Positions 25,273 to 32,126 of a stretch of 64,000 nucleotides of DNA are shown piece by piece (position 1 is the first letter of the stretch; the number at the start of each line of letters is the position of its first letter). The DNA comes from Ralstonia sp. RRA. Lineage in GTDB: Bacteria > Pseudomonadota > Gammaproteobacteria > Burkholderiales > Burkholderiaceae. The notes below the pieces were generated by a model, which saw only the letters and a list, made by a program, of their open reading frames with translations, did not search any database and had not been told where the DNA came from. Location: NCBI RefSeq assembly GCF_037023145.1, contig NZ_CP146091.1, forward strand, positions 558,001-622,000, read 5' to 3'. The translations under genes and the position numbers were made by a program.

Positions 25273-26550
25273 ATGAAGATCGCCATCATCGGCGCGGGCA
25301 TCGGCGGGCTCACGCTCGCGTTGATGGCCGAGCGCCAGGGCTTCGAGGTCGAGGTGTGGGAGGCGGTGCAGACGCTGCGTCCGCTGGGCGTAGGCATCAA
25401 CCTGCTGCCGCACGCAGCGCGCCAGTTGTGTGAACTGGGGCTTGAGGACACGCTGAGTGCGTTGGCGATCCGCACCTCCGCGCTGGCTTACTACAACCGC
25501 TACGGTCAGCCGATCTGGCACGAGCCGCGTGGGCTGGCGGCGGGTTACGACTGGCCGCAGTTCTCCATCCATCGCGGCGAGTTTCAGATGGCACTGGCCG
25601 ATGCCGTGGCCGAACGGCTCGGACCCGATTGCATCCGGCTGGGTCACAGCTTTGATGCCATCCAATCGACGGGCGAGGGTGGTGGCCCCGTGCGCTTCAC
25701 GCTGCGTGACCGCGCCAACGACGCGCTCGTCGAATCGTCTGCCGACGTGCTGATCGGTGCGGACGGCATCCACTCCGCCGTACGCCGTCAGTTCTATTCG
25801 AGCGGCGATGCGCCGCGCTTTGCGGGCCGCATGCTCTGGCGTGCCATCACGGAAGCCACGCCGTATCTCGACGGCCGCACCATGTTCATGGCCGGTCATC
25901 AGGACCAGAAATTCGTCGCCTACCCGATCTCTGAGCCGCTGCGGCAGCAGGGCCGCTCGCTCATCAACTGGATTGCCGAGCTGCGCGTGCCCGACGAAGC
26001 GCCGCCGCGCAGTGACTGGAACCGCGAGGTCGATCGCGCCATCTTCCGCAGCGCCTTTGCCGACTGGAAATGGGATTGGATCGACATTCCCGCACTCATC
26101 GACGGCGCGCAGGCGGTGTATGAATTTCCGCTGGTTGACAAGGACCCGCTGCCGCGCTGGACCTTCGGTCGTGTCACGCTGCTGGGCGATGCCGCGCATC
26201 CGATGTATCCGATCGGCTCGAACGGCAGTGCGCAGGCGATTCTCGATGCGCGTGCACTGGTCGATTGCCTGCTCGCCACGCGCGACACCGGCATCGCCCT
26301 GCGTGAGTACGAGGCCGACCGCCTGCCGCGCACCGCTGGTATCGTGCTGCGCAATCGGCTCAACGGCCCCGAGCAGGTCATGCAGCTCGCGCACGAACGC
26401 GCACCGCAAGGCTTCGCCGATATCGATGGCGTGATTCCGCGCGCCGAACTGGAAGGGATTGCGATGCGCTATAAAAAGCTGGCCGGCTTCGATCCGCAAT
26501 CGCTGCGTGACCAACCGCCGATGCCGGAACGCACGCGCGTACCCGCCTGA
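25273..26550 (+). CDS. FAD-dependent monooxygenase (flavoprotein aromatic hydroxylase type)
   Basis: Class A flavin monooxygenase of 425 residues. The dinucleotide-binding GAGIGG lies at residues 7-12, RGEFQMALADAV follows near 100, a DG-type motif appears in VLIGADGIHSAVR, and the second FAD motif is TLLGDAAHPMYPIGSNG near 300. A good GGAGA precedes the ATG at 25273. It resembles the salicylate/3-hydroxybenzoate hydroxylase and PhzS-like branch. Context with an amidase, carrier and periplasmic binding protein points to ring hydroxylation in a catabolic route; the substrate is unknown. Confidence 0.88.
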   Translation: MKIAIIGAGIGGLTLALMAERQGFEVEVWEAVQTLRPLGVGINLLPHAARQLCELGLEDTLSALAIRTSALAYYNRYGQPIWHEPRGLAAGYDWPQFSIHRGEFQMALADAVAERLGPDCIRLGHSFDAIQSTGEGGGPVRFTLRDRANDALVESSADVLIGADGIHSAVRRQFYSSGDAPRFAGRMLWRAITEATPYLDGRTMFMAGHQDQKFVAYPISEPLRQQGRSLINWIAELRVPDEAPPRSDWNREVDRAIFRSAFADWKWDWIDIPALIDGAQAVYEFPLVDKDPLPRWTFGRVTLLGDAAHPMYPIGSNGSAQAILDARALVDCLLATRDTGIALREYEADRLPRTAGIVLRNRLNGPEQVMQLAHERAPQGFADIDGVIPRAELEGIAMRYKKLAGFDPQSLRDQPPMPERTRVPA

Positions 26551-26589
26551 ACCACTACCGCCGGAAAACCAGAAGAGGAGAGGAGACCC

Positions 26590-27747
26590 ATGATCATCCG
26601 CCACACCATCTGCGCCGCTGCCGCGCTCTTGCTCGTGACTGCCGCCCATGCCGAGATCGTTGTTGGCGTGAGCCTGTCGACCACCGGGCCGTCGGCGTCG
26701 CTCGGCATCACGCAGAAGAACTCGTTGACGTTCTATCCGGACACCATCGGTGGCGAGAAGCTGCGCTTGGTGCTGGTGGATGACGCCTCCGACCCGAGCA
26801 CTGGCGCACGCATGGCGCGCAAGCTGGTGACGGAAGACCACGTGGACCTGATTGTCGGGTCGTCCGCCGTGGCGCCGTCGATTGCGATTGCCGAAGTCGC
26901 CACCGAATCCCAGACGCCGCAGTTGTCGCTCGCCCCCGTGGAGCTGAAGCCCGGCAAGGGCGACTGGACCTATCGCCTGGCGCAGCCGATTTCGCTGATG
27001 GCCGAGGCGATTGCCGCGCGCATGGCGTCGAGCGGCGTCAAGACCGTCGGCTTCATCGGTTTTGCCGATGCGTACGGCGAGAGCTGGCTGAAGGATTTCA
27101 CGGCCGCTGCCACGCCGCGCGGCCTGAAGGTGGTGGATGTGGAGCGCTACGCGCGCGCCGATACCAACGTGACGGGGCAGGTCGCCAAGCTGATCAGCTT
27201 CAAGCCCGACGCCGTTCTCGTGGCGGGGGCAGGCACGGGCGCCGCGTTGCCGCACACCTCGCTGCGCGATCGTGGTTATGCCGGGCCGATCTACCAGACG
27301 CATGGCGCGGCCACCAAGGACCTGATCCGCATCGGCGGCAAGGCCGTCGACGGGGCCATTCTGCCGGCCGGCCCGGTGATTGTGGCCGAGCAGTTGCCTG
27401 ACAGCCATCCGAGCAAGAAGACTGCGCTCGAGTATGTGACGCGCTACGAAAAGACCTACGGGCCCGATTCACGCACGCAGTTCGGTGCCCACACGTGGGA
27501 TGCGCTGCAGGTGCTTCAGCGCATCGTGCCGGTGGCGCTCAAGACGGCCAAACCGGGCACGCCGGAGTTCCGTCGCGCGCTCAAGCATGCGCTGGAGACT
27601 GAGCACGACATCGTCGTCTCGCACGGCGTGCTGAACTACACGGCGGCTGACCATTTTGGCTTTGACGCGCGCGGCCGCGTGCTGCTGACCGTGGATCACG
27701 GCAAGTGGAAGCTGCTGCCCGCCGATCAAGTTGTCGTGAAGAACTGA
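26590..27747 (+). CDS. ABC-type branched-chain amino acid/aromatic-type periplasmic binding protein
   Basis: Secreted receptor of 385 residues: a short signal peptide (AAALLLVTAAHA, cleavage before EIVVG), then a type I periplasmic binding fold (LivJ-like) with GVSLSTTGPSASLG, TEDHVDLIVGSS and KTVGFIGFADAYGESW. Strong RBS (GAGGAGAGGAG) and 39 bp after the monooxygenase, so both are one transcript. No permease or ATPase gene lies nearby, so it must share a transporter encoded elsewhere or act as a sensor. Relatives bind hydrophobic amino acids or aromatic acids. Confidence 0.88.
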   Translation: MIIRHTICAAAALLLVTAAHAEIVVGVSLSTTGPSASLGITQKNSLTFYPDTIGGEKLRLVLVDDASDPSTGARMARKLVTEDHVDLIVGSSAVAPSIAIAEVATESQTPQLSLAPVELKPGKGDWTYRLAQPISLMAEAIAARMASSGVKTVGFIGFADAYGESWLKDFTAAATPRGLKVVDVERYARADTNVTGQVAKLISFKPDAVLVAGAGTGAALPHTSLRDRGYAGPIYQTHGAATKDLIRIGGKAVDGAILPAGPVIVAEQLPDSHPSKKTALEYVTRYEKTYGPDSRTQFGAHTWDALQVLQRIVPVALKTAKPGTPEFRRALKHALETEHDIVVSHGVLNYTAADHFGFDARGRVLLTVDHGKWKLLPADQVVVKN

Positions 27748-27805
27748 AGTTCTTCTCAGTTCATGGCTGACGGGCACGCGGCCGACGATAATCGACGGAT
27801 TCCTT

Positions 27806-28333
27806 ATGCCTGACGCCACCATGCCGCGCCACCCCAAAGCCGACGACTTGTACCCCGCCGTTGCTGAATCCGGTCACTTCAATCCGCATATCGCGGACGT
27901 AGAGTACGGCGCGCTCGACGGGCTGATCGGCTACGCGGTGCGGCGTGCGCAGCTGCATATCTACGAAGATTTTGTGCGCTCGCTGCAGGCGTGGAACATC
28001 ACGCCGCCGCGCTTCTCGGCCATGACCGTGATCGCGCACAACCCCAACCTCAAGCTGACCGAGCTGGCCAATATCCTGGGCGTGGCGCGCTCCGGAGCGG
28101 TGCTGCTGGTCGACACGCTGGAAGACATGGGCTTGGTCGAGCGGCAGCCTTCGCCGACGGACCGGCGCGCTTTCCGGCTGGTGCTGACGGCCAAGGGCGC
28201 CACCACGCTCGACGAGATCACGCGTGCGGTCACCGCACACGATGCCCGCGTGACCGCCCATCTGTCCGGTGAGGAGAAGCAGCGCCTGCTGGCATTGCTC
28301 AACAAGTTGGCATCGGGGCCGGACAGCGATTGA
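27806..28333 (+). CDS. MarR-family transcriptional regulator
   Basis: Winged-helix regulator of 175 residues. The DNA-binding region includes RFSAMTVIAHNPNLKLTELANILGVARSGAVLLVDTLEDMGLVER (quoted as landmarks; recognition helix around residues 95-110) and the wing PSPTDRRAFRLVLT. A roughly 40-residue N-terminal tail precedes the fold; a second ATG at 27821 is possible. It lies 58 bp after the binding-protein gene on the same strand and may be part of the catabolic transcript, giving the locus two regulators. Relatives sense phenolic acids, which would suit a hydroxylase pathway, but the ligand is not readable. Confidence 0.85.
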   Translation: MPDATMPRHPKADDLYPAVAESGHFNPHIADVEYGALDGLIGYAVRRAQLHIYEDFVRSLQAWNITPPRFSAMTVIAHNPNLKLTELANILGVARSGAVLLVDTLEDMGLVERQPSPTDRRAFRLVLTAKGATTLDEITRAVTAHDARVTAHLSGEEKQRLLALLNKLASGPDSD

Positions 28334-28350
28334 ACGCGCTTGAATGAAAA

Positions 28351-28380
28351 CGGCCCGGGGTTTGAACCGACTCCGGGCCG
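28351..28380 (-). terminator. Terminator between convergent marR and the small hypothetical gene
   Basis: CGGCCCGG (28351-28358) pairs with CCGGGCCG (28373-28380), extended by two further pairs around a 10-nt loop. On the minus strand it is followed by TTTTCATTC, so it mainly ends the minus-strand gene 22 bp away; it may also stop the marR transcript. Confidence 0.75.
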
Positions 28381-28401
28381 CAACATCGTCTTTGGGTTGG
28401 C

Positions 28402-28743
28402 TTAGCGCTTGTCCGCGTCGATGGCCTTTTGCCAGAGGTCTTTGTCGGGCGGGTAGAGCGAATCGAAGTGTTCGCGCAGCGTGCAGATCTCCTGCACGAT
28501 TTCGAACGGAAAGCCCTGGCGACCACCGCGGTCATCAATCTGCAGGCTGTCGAGGTAGCGCCGGCAGCCGATGAAGTCGACCCATTTGGCGGCGATGGTG
28601 TTGATGATGCGCGGGAATTTGCGGCCGAGCTCGATCGGCCGGACATCTTCCGGCAAGGATGCAAGCCAGCGGATGGCATCGCGGTTGAGCGCGAAGTCAT
28701 CGGGTTTTGCTTCTTTGCGATGGGACGTGGGATCGTGAGTCAT
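28402..28743 (-). CDS. Conserved-looking small hypothetical protein
   Basis: Unrecognised soluble protein of 113 residues, no signal peptide or membrane segment. Landmarks are LNRDAIRWLASLPEDVRP, RIINTIAAKWVD, RRYLDSLQIDDRGGRQGFPFEIVQEI and LYPPDKDLWQ, giving a mixed alpha pattern typical of a compact helical domain. I start at ATG 28743; the longer frame to 28881 adds a low-complexity lead with no RBS. It has its own terminator and is divergent from the FliA-controlled HD-GYP gene. From memory, similar proteins occur across Burkholderiales without assigned function. Confidence 0.75.
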   Translation of the reverse strand: MTHDPTSHRKEAKPDDFALNRDAIRWLASLPEDVRPIELGRKFPRIINTIAAKWVDFIGCRRYLDSLQIDDRGGRQGFPFEIVQEICTLREHFDSLYPPDKDLWQKAIDADKR

Positions 28744-28915
28744 GTCGGATGCACTTCCATGGGGCTTAGTGTACGCCGCCGTCGACCCGGTCGGCAGCCC
28801 GACGGGCGTGGGTCTTGACGCACCACCTGTTTGATTCGACCGCTGCGGCCGCCGACGTTCCCCCGGGTGTTCCCGGTTCAAGGCGCGCTACGCGCCGCCT
28901 GATCCACTTCTACCC

Positions 28916-28942
28916 TCAAGTTTTGTACAGGGCTGCCGATAA
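28916..28942 (+). promoter_or_regulatory. FliA (sigma-28) promoter of the HD-GYP gene
   Basis: TCAAGTTT at 28916-28923, exactly 11 nt, then GCCGATAA at 28935-28942. The enterobacterial sigma-28 consensus is TAAAGTTT-N11-GCCGATAA, so 15 of 16 positions agree and the spacing is exact. The start of transcription would be near 28950, giving a leader of about 135 nt. Confidence 0.8.
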
Positions 28943-29084
28943 GCCAAGCGCGGTTTGGTTCATTGGTGGCCCCGAGCATCCACCTGGGTCTTAGACCCGA
29001 ATGGCCAAAACGGCGTCAGTGTCGGCTGACGTGCCGCACCCCTATTTCAATCAAAACCGGACTTCGAGCCGAGGCGGGCAGGGT

Positions 29085-30317
29085 ATGAAGCGAATCGATG
29101 CGAACCAATTGCGTGTCGGTATGTTTGTGATGAAGCTGGGCGGGTCCTGGCTGAAACATCCGTTCTGGCGTACGCAGTTCCAGTTGTCGCACCAGGGTCA
29201 GATCGACGACATCCTGAAGGCGGGTATCACCGAGATCTGGATCGACCCAGAGCGCGGCGAGGACGTTGTTGCGCAGGGCCTGATGCCCAAGCCGGCACCT
29301 GCTGGGGTGTCCACTTCGGCGCCCGAGCCCGAACCGCTTACGCGCGAGACCGTGGCCGCTCGCCCGCCGATCACGCCTACGTCGCTTAAGGAAGAGTGGC
29401 AGCACGCCCAGAAGCTGATGCAGAACGGCAAGGCGACGCTCGGCCACATGTTTGCCGAAGCCCGCATGGGCAGGGCGCTTGAGACCGAGAAGGCGCTGCT
29501 GCTGGTGGACGATGTGTCCAACTCGCTGGCGCGCAACTCCTATGCGCTGATTGCGCTGGCGCGCCTGAAGAACAAGGACGACTACACGTACCTGCACTCG
29601 TTTGCGGTCTGCGCGCTGATGGTGGCGCTGGCCCGCACGCTGGGCTTGCCGGAAGACGAGATCCGCGAATGCGGCCTGGGCGGGCTGGTGCACGACATCG
29701 GCAAATCGGCCATGCCGCGTACGCTGCTCGACAAGAGCACCGCGCTCACCAAGGATGAACTGGCACTGCTGCAGACCCACGCAGTGGGCGGCCATCACCT
29801 GCTGCAGGGCACGGGCCAGTTCAGCGAGATCGCGCGTGAAATCTGCCTGCACCATCACGAGCGCATTGACGGCAGCGGCTATCCCGATGCTCAGAAAGCC
29901 GAAGGGATCAGCCTGTGGGCCAAGATGGGCGCCATCTGCGACGTGTATGACACGCTGACATCGAGCAGCCCGTACCACCATGCGTGGTCGCCGGCGCAGG
30001 CGCTCAAGTACATGATGGCCCGCACCGACACACAGTTCGATCGCACCGTGTTCCAGGCCTTCACGCGCAGCGTGGGCATCTATCCGGTCGGTACGCTGGT
30101 CAAGCTGCGCACCAATCGCTTGGGCGTGGTGGTCAACCAGAACGACGCGTCGGCCCTCAAGCCAGACATCGTGGTGTTCTATTCCGGCAATACCAAAACC
30201 CGCGTGCGCCCCGAGCGCATCAGCCTGGGCAAGTCGGACGATTCCATCGTGACCGTGGAAGACGCTGCCACCTGGGGTTTGTCGGACGAGGAAGTCTCCG
30301 ACATGTGCCTGGTTTGA
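29085..30317 (+). CDS. HD-GYP domain c-di-GMP phosphodiesterase with DUF3391 N-terminus
   Basis: Degrades c-di-GMP through a metal-dependent HD-GYP domain; cytosolic, 410 residues. The N-terminal about 130 residues (IDANQLRVGMFVMKLGGSWLKHPFW, ITEIWIDPERG) match DUF3391. The HD pair is His203-Asp204 in LVHDIGKSAMP, and the second signature HHERIDGSGYPD has GYP at 265-267, so the catalytic set looks complete. I start at ATG 29085 rather than 29001 because the fold begins there and GGCAGGG precedes it. The sigma-28 promoter upstream links it to flagellar control. Confidence 0.92.
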   Translation: MKRIDANQLRVGMFVMKLGGSWLKHPFWRTQFQLSHQGQIDDILKAGITEIWIDPERGEDVVAQGLMPKPAPAGVSTSAPEPEPLTRETVAARPPITPTSLKEEWQHAQKLMQNGKATLGHMFAEARMGRALETEKALLLVDDVSNSLARNSYALIALARLKNKDDYTYLHSFAVCALMVALARTLGLPEDEIRECGLGGLVHDIGKSAMPRTLLDKSTALTKDELALLQTHAVGGHHLLQGTGQFSEIAREICLHHHERIDGSGYPDAQKAEGISLWAKMGAICDVYDTLTSSSPYHHAWSPAQALKYMMARTDTQFDRTVFQAFTRSVGIYPVGTLVKLRTNRLGVVVNQNDASALKPDIVVFYSGNTKTRVRPERISLGKSDDSIVTVEDAATWGLSDEEVSDMCLV

Positions 30318-30322
30318 ACGCA

Positions 30323-30344
30323 AGCGCCGCCGATGTGCGGCGCT
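30323..30344 (+). terminator. Terminator-like hairpin after the HD-GYP gene
   Basis: 8-bp perfect stem AGCGCCGC / GCGGCGCT with a 6-nt loop, 5 bp after the stop. The following sequence (GTTCATTT) is only weakly T-rich. Confidence 0.55.
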
Positions 30345-30529
30345 GTTCATTTGGCAAGCCCCTTCAATTTTTGTGTCTTTTTCTTAACACGGACTTCAAT
30401 AAACTTCATGTCATACCCCTCTAAAGTGGGGTACCGTTGAGTCGTTGATTTTTACGTTGTTGACTGATTGCCATCAAGAGCAACGGCAGCAACCTCTCAA
30501 ATAAACGATTCGGTCTTCCGGGGGGTGAC

Positions 30530-31516
30530 ATGAACGTTTCCAACATGCTGCATGCGGTCTCGGACTGGGCAATCCGGTCGCGAGCCTTCAATGTCACACA
30601 ATCGGTTGCGCACCATCGTACCGAGAGCGATGCACTGTCGCACTGGAAGCTCGATATCTGGCACAAGAGCGTGCCGTTCCTGTTCGAGGGTGGCTTGGCC
30701 GAGCCCGCGCATCAGCTGTTTCCCAGGCATCTGGCACATGCCGATTGGGTGGACGATCTCCACCACCATCTGAGTCAGTTGGTGGGCGTGCGCCGTGAGC
30801 ATTGCCAGATCGACATCCGTGCGGTGACGGGGTTGGCACAGTCGCCGTGCTCGGTGCACTCATTCCCGAGCATGCTGGTGTTTGCGCACCAGCATTGCCG
30901 CCGCATTCCGCACAGCACCGATGCGGACTTTGCCGCGAACCAGCGCCATGTGTTCCGTTATGCAGACCAGACCAACGTGTTCCGCGCCTATGACTTTGCG
31001 GGCGGCGAACTCTTCTTCATGAACGAGTGGGGCGCACACCATTTTGCTGCGTTGGCGCTGCAGGCACGCACGCAGAATCGCGTGTTGCTGGTGGATGCCG
31101 AGGTACGCCATGCGCGCTCTGCGCTGGGGCTGCGTCGGCTGCTGGATGGCTTCCACGTGATTGCCGCCCGCCGCCAGGGGCAGCAGCGTTATGGCACGCG
31201 CTTGTCGGAAGCGCTCACCAGTCATCAGGTGCCGCATCGCTGGATGCATGGCCGCCGTGAGACCGAGGGCTTTGAACTGTGCTTCCTGCCCAAGTCCGAC
31301 CGCTTTGCCAACTGCGTGGGTGAGCAGCTCGTGCGAGACGGCTGGTTTGACTACGGTGCCTGGCTGGCCAACTTGCACGATGCCACGGAAGTGGGCGCGC
31401 CGGCCCAGCGTGCCGAGGTCGCCCGCAAGGCCCGCCCGAACTGGAAGCGTGTGCCCGTGCCGAGCCTGGGCGTGCAGACGGGCTTCGGGCCAGGTTTCGC
31501 GCACACGCGGCTGTAA
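30530..31516 (+). CDS. Protein of unknown function, 328 residues
   Basis: Not recognised. Soluble-looking, no signal peptide, rich in His and Trp: HHRTESDALSHWKLDIWHK, a DDLHHHLSQLVGV segment, HQHCRRIPHST, EWGAHHFAALALQARTQNRVLLVDAE, and a C-terminal NWKRVPVPSLGVQTGFG. The amount of His (several HH pairs) could mean metal binding but no known motif is complete. A GGGGGG-type RBS sits just before the ATG at 30530. Upstream lies a 185-bp AT-richer region with a TACCCC / GGGGTA inverted repeat (30414-30433). It stands alone as a single-gene unit, which makes guilt by association impossible. Confidence 0.75.
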   Translation: MNVSNMLHAVSDWAIRSRAFNVTQSVAHHRTESDALSHWKLDIWHKSVPFLFEGGLAEPAHQLFPRHLAHADWVDDLHHHLSQLVGVRREHCQIDIRAVTGLAQSPCSVHSFPSMLVFAHQHCRRIPHSTDADFAANQRHVFRYADQTNVFRAYDFAGGELFFMNEWGAHHFAALALQARTQNRVLLVDAEVRHARSALGLRRLLDGFHVIAARRQGQQRYGTRLSEALTSHQVPHRWMHGRRETEGFELCFLPKSDRFANCVGEQLVRDGWFDYGAWLANLHDATEVGAPAQRAEVARKARPNWKRVPVPSLGVQTGFGPGFAHTRL

Positions 31517-31670
31517 TACGAAGGCGGTAGGGTGGCGGGCGGTTTTCCCTGCCGCCTCCCTCCACCCGACGGATTGCCGAATCGGGCGGCCGGTGTCAGA
31601 ATTCGCAACTTAGTTGCATTGGGCGTTCAGTCACCTGAAAGATTGCGCGCCTGCATCTGCTCCTCAAACC

Positions 31671-32036
31671 GTGCGCGCTTTCCGCTCCTCCTTCTCGCAT
31701 TTGCGCTGGCTGGCTTGCCTGCTGGCTGCGCTGCTGCTGTTTGGTCAGCAGGGCGCGCTGCGGCATGCGCTTTCGCACTGGGGTGAAGAGACACCGCTTG
31801 AGCTGAGCGTCACGGCCAACTCGGCCGGTGCCGAGCGCAGCAACCAGCCCGCGCAGGAACACGCTGCCTGTCTGCAGTGCGCCGCCTTTGCTGCGCTTGC
31901 TGCGGCGTTGCCGGCCCTGCTGCTATTGCGCTTGCGCAGCACGCGGCGCTGGCACTTCCCGCATGTTGGCTTTCGCGCCGCGGCGCCGGTGTTTCCGGTG
32001 GCCGTCTGTTCGCGCGATCCACCGTTCTGCCTTTGA
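31671..32036 (+). CDS. DUF2946 family small membrane/exported protein
   Basis: A 121-residue protein with an N-terminal hydrophobic segment (LRWLACLLAALLLFGQQGAL) and a second near the C-terminus (ALAAALPALLLLRL), between them HAACLQC, the conserved His/Cys signature of DUF2946. That family sits next to TonB-dependent receptors and copper genes, and is thought to be metal-responsive. GTG 31671 is preferred; an ATG at 31614 lengthens it by 19 residues. It lies 90 bp before the TonB receptor and is probably co-transcribed. A GCAAC-TTA-GTTGC palindrome (31605-31617) upstream could be a metal-regulator site. Confidence 0.75.
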   Translation: MRAFRSSFSHLRWLACLLAALLLFGQQGALRHALSHWGEETPLELSVTANSAGAERSNQPAQEHAACLQCAAFAALAAALPALLLLRLRSTRRWHFPHVGFRAAAPVFPVAVCSRDPPFCL

Positions 32037-32126
32037 TTCCCGATTTGCCTGTCGGCCTGCGCGCTATTGTGTTGATGCATGCGCGGGCCGCTGTTTGACG
32101 CATTCGCTCGATTCAAAGGTCTTTCC

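Noticed and set aside
25240..27408. 722-codon minus-strand frame across the monooxygenase and binding-protein genes
   Set aside because: Spans two well-supported plus-strand genes and translates to His/Arg/Gly-rich text typical of antisense frames.
31517..31670. Longer start for the DUF2946 protein at 31614 and short frames before it
   Set aside because: The GTG at 31671 gives the usual N-terminus; the extra residues overlap a dyad and look non-coding.
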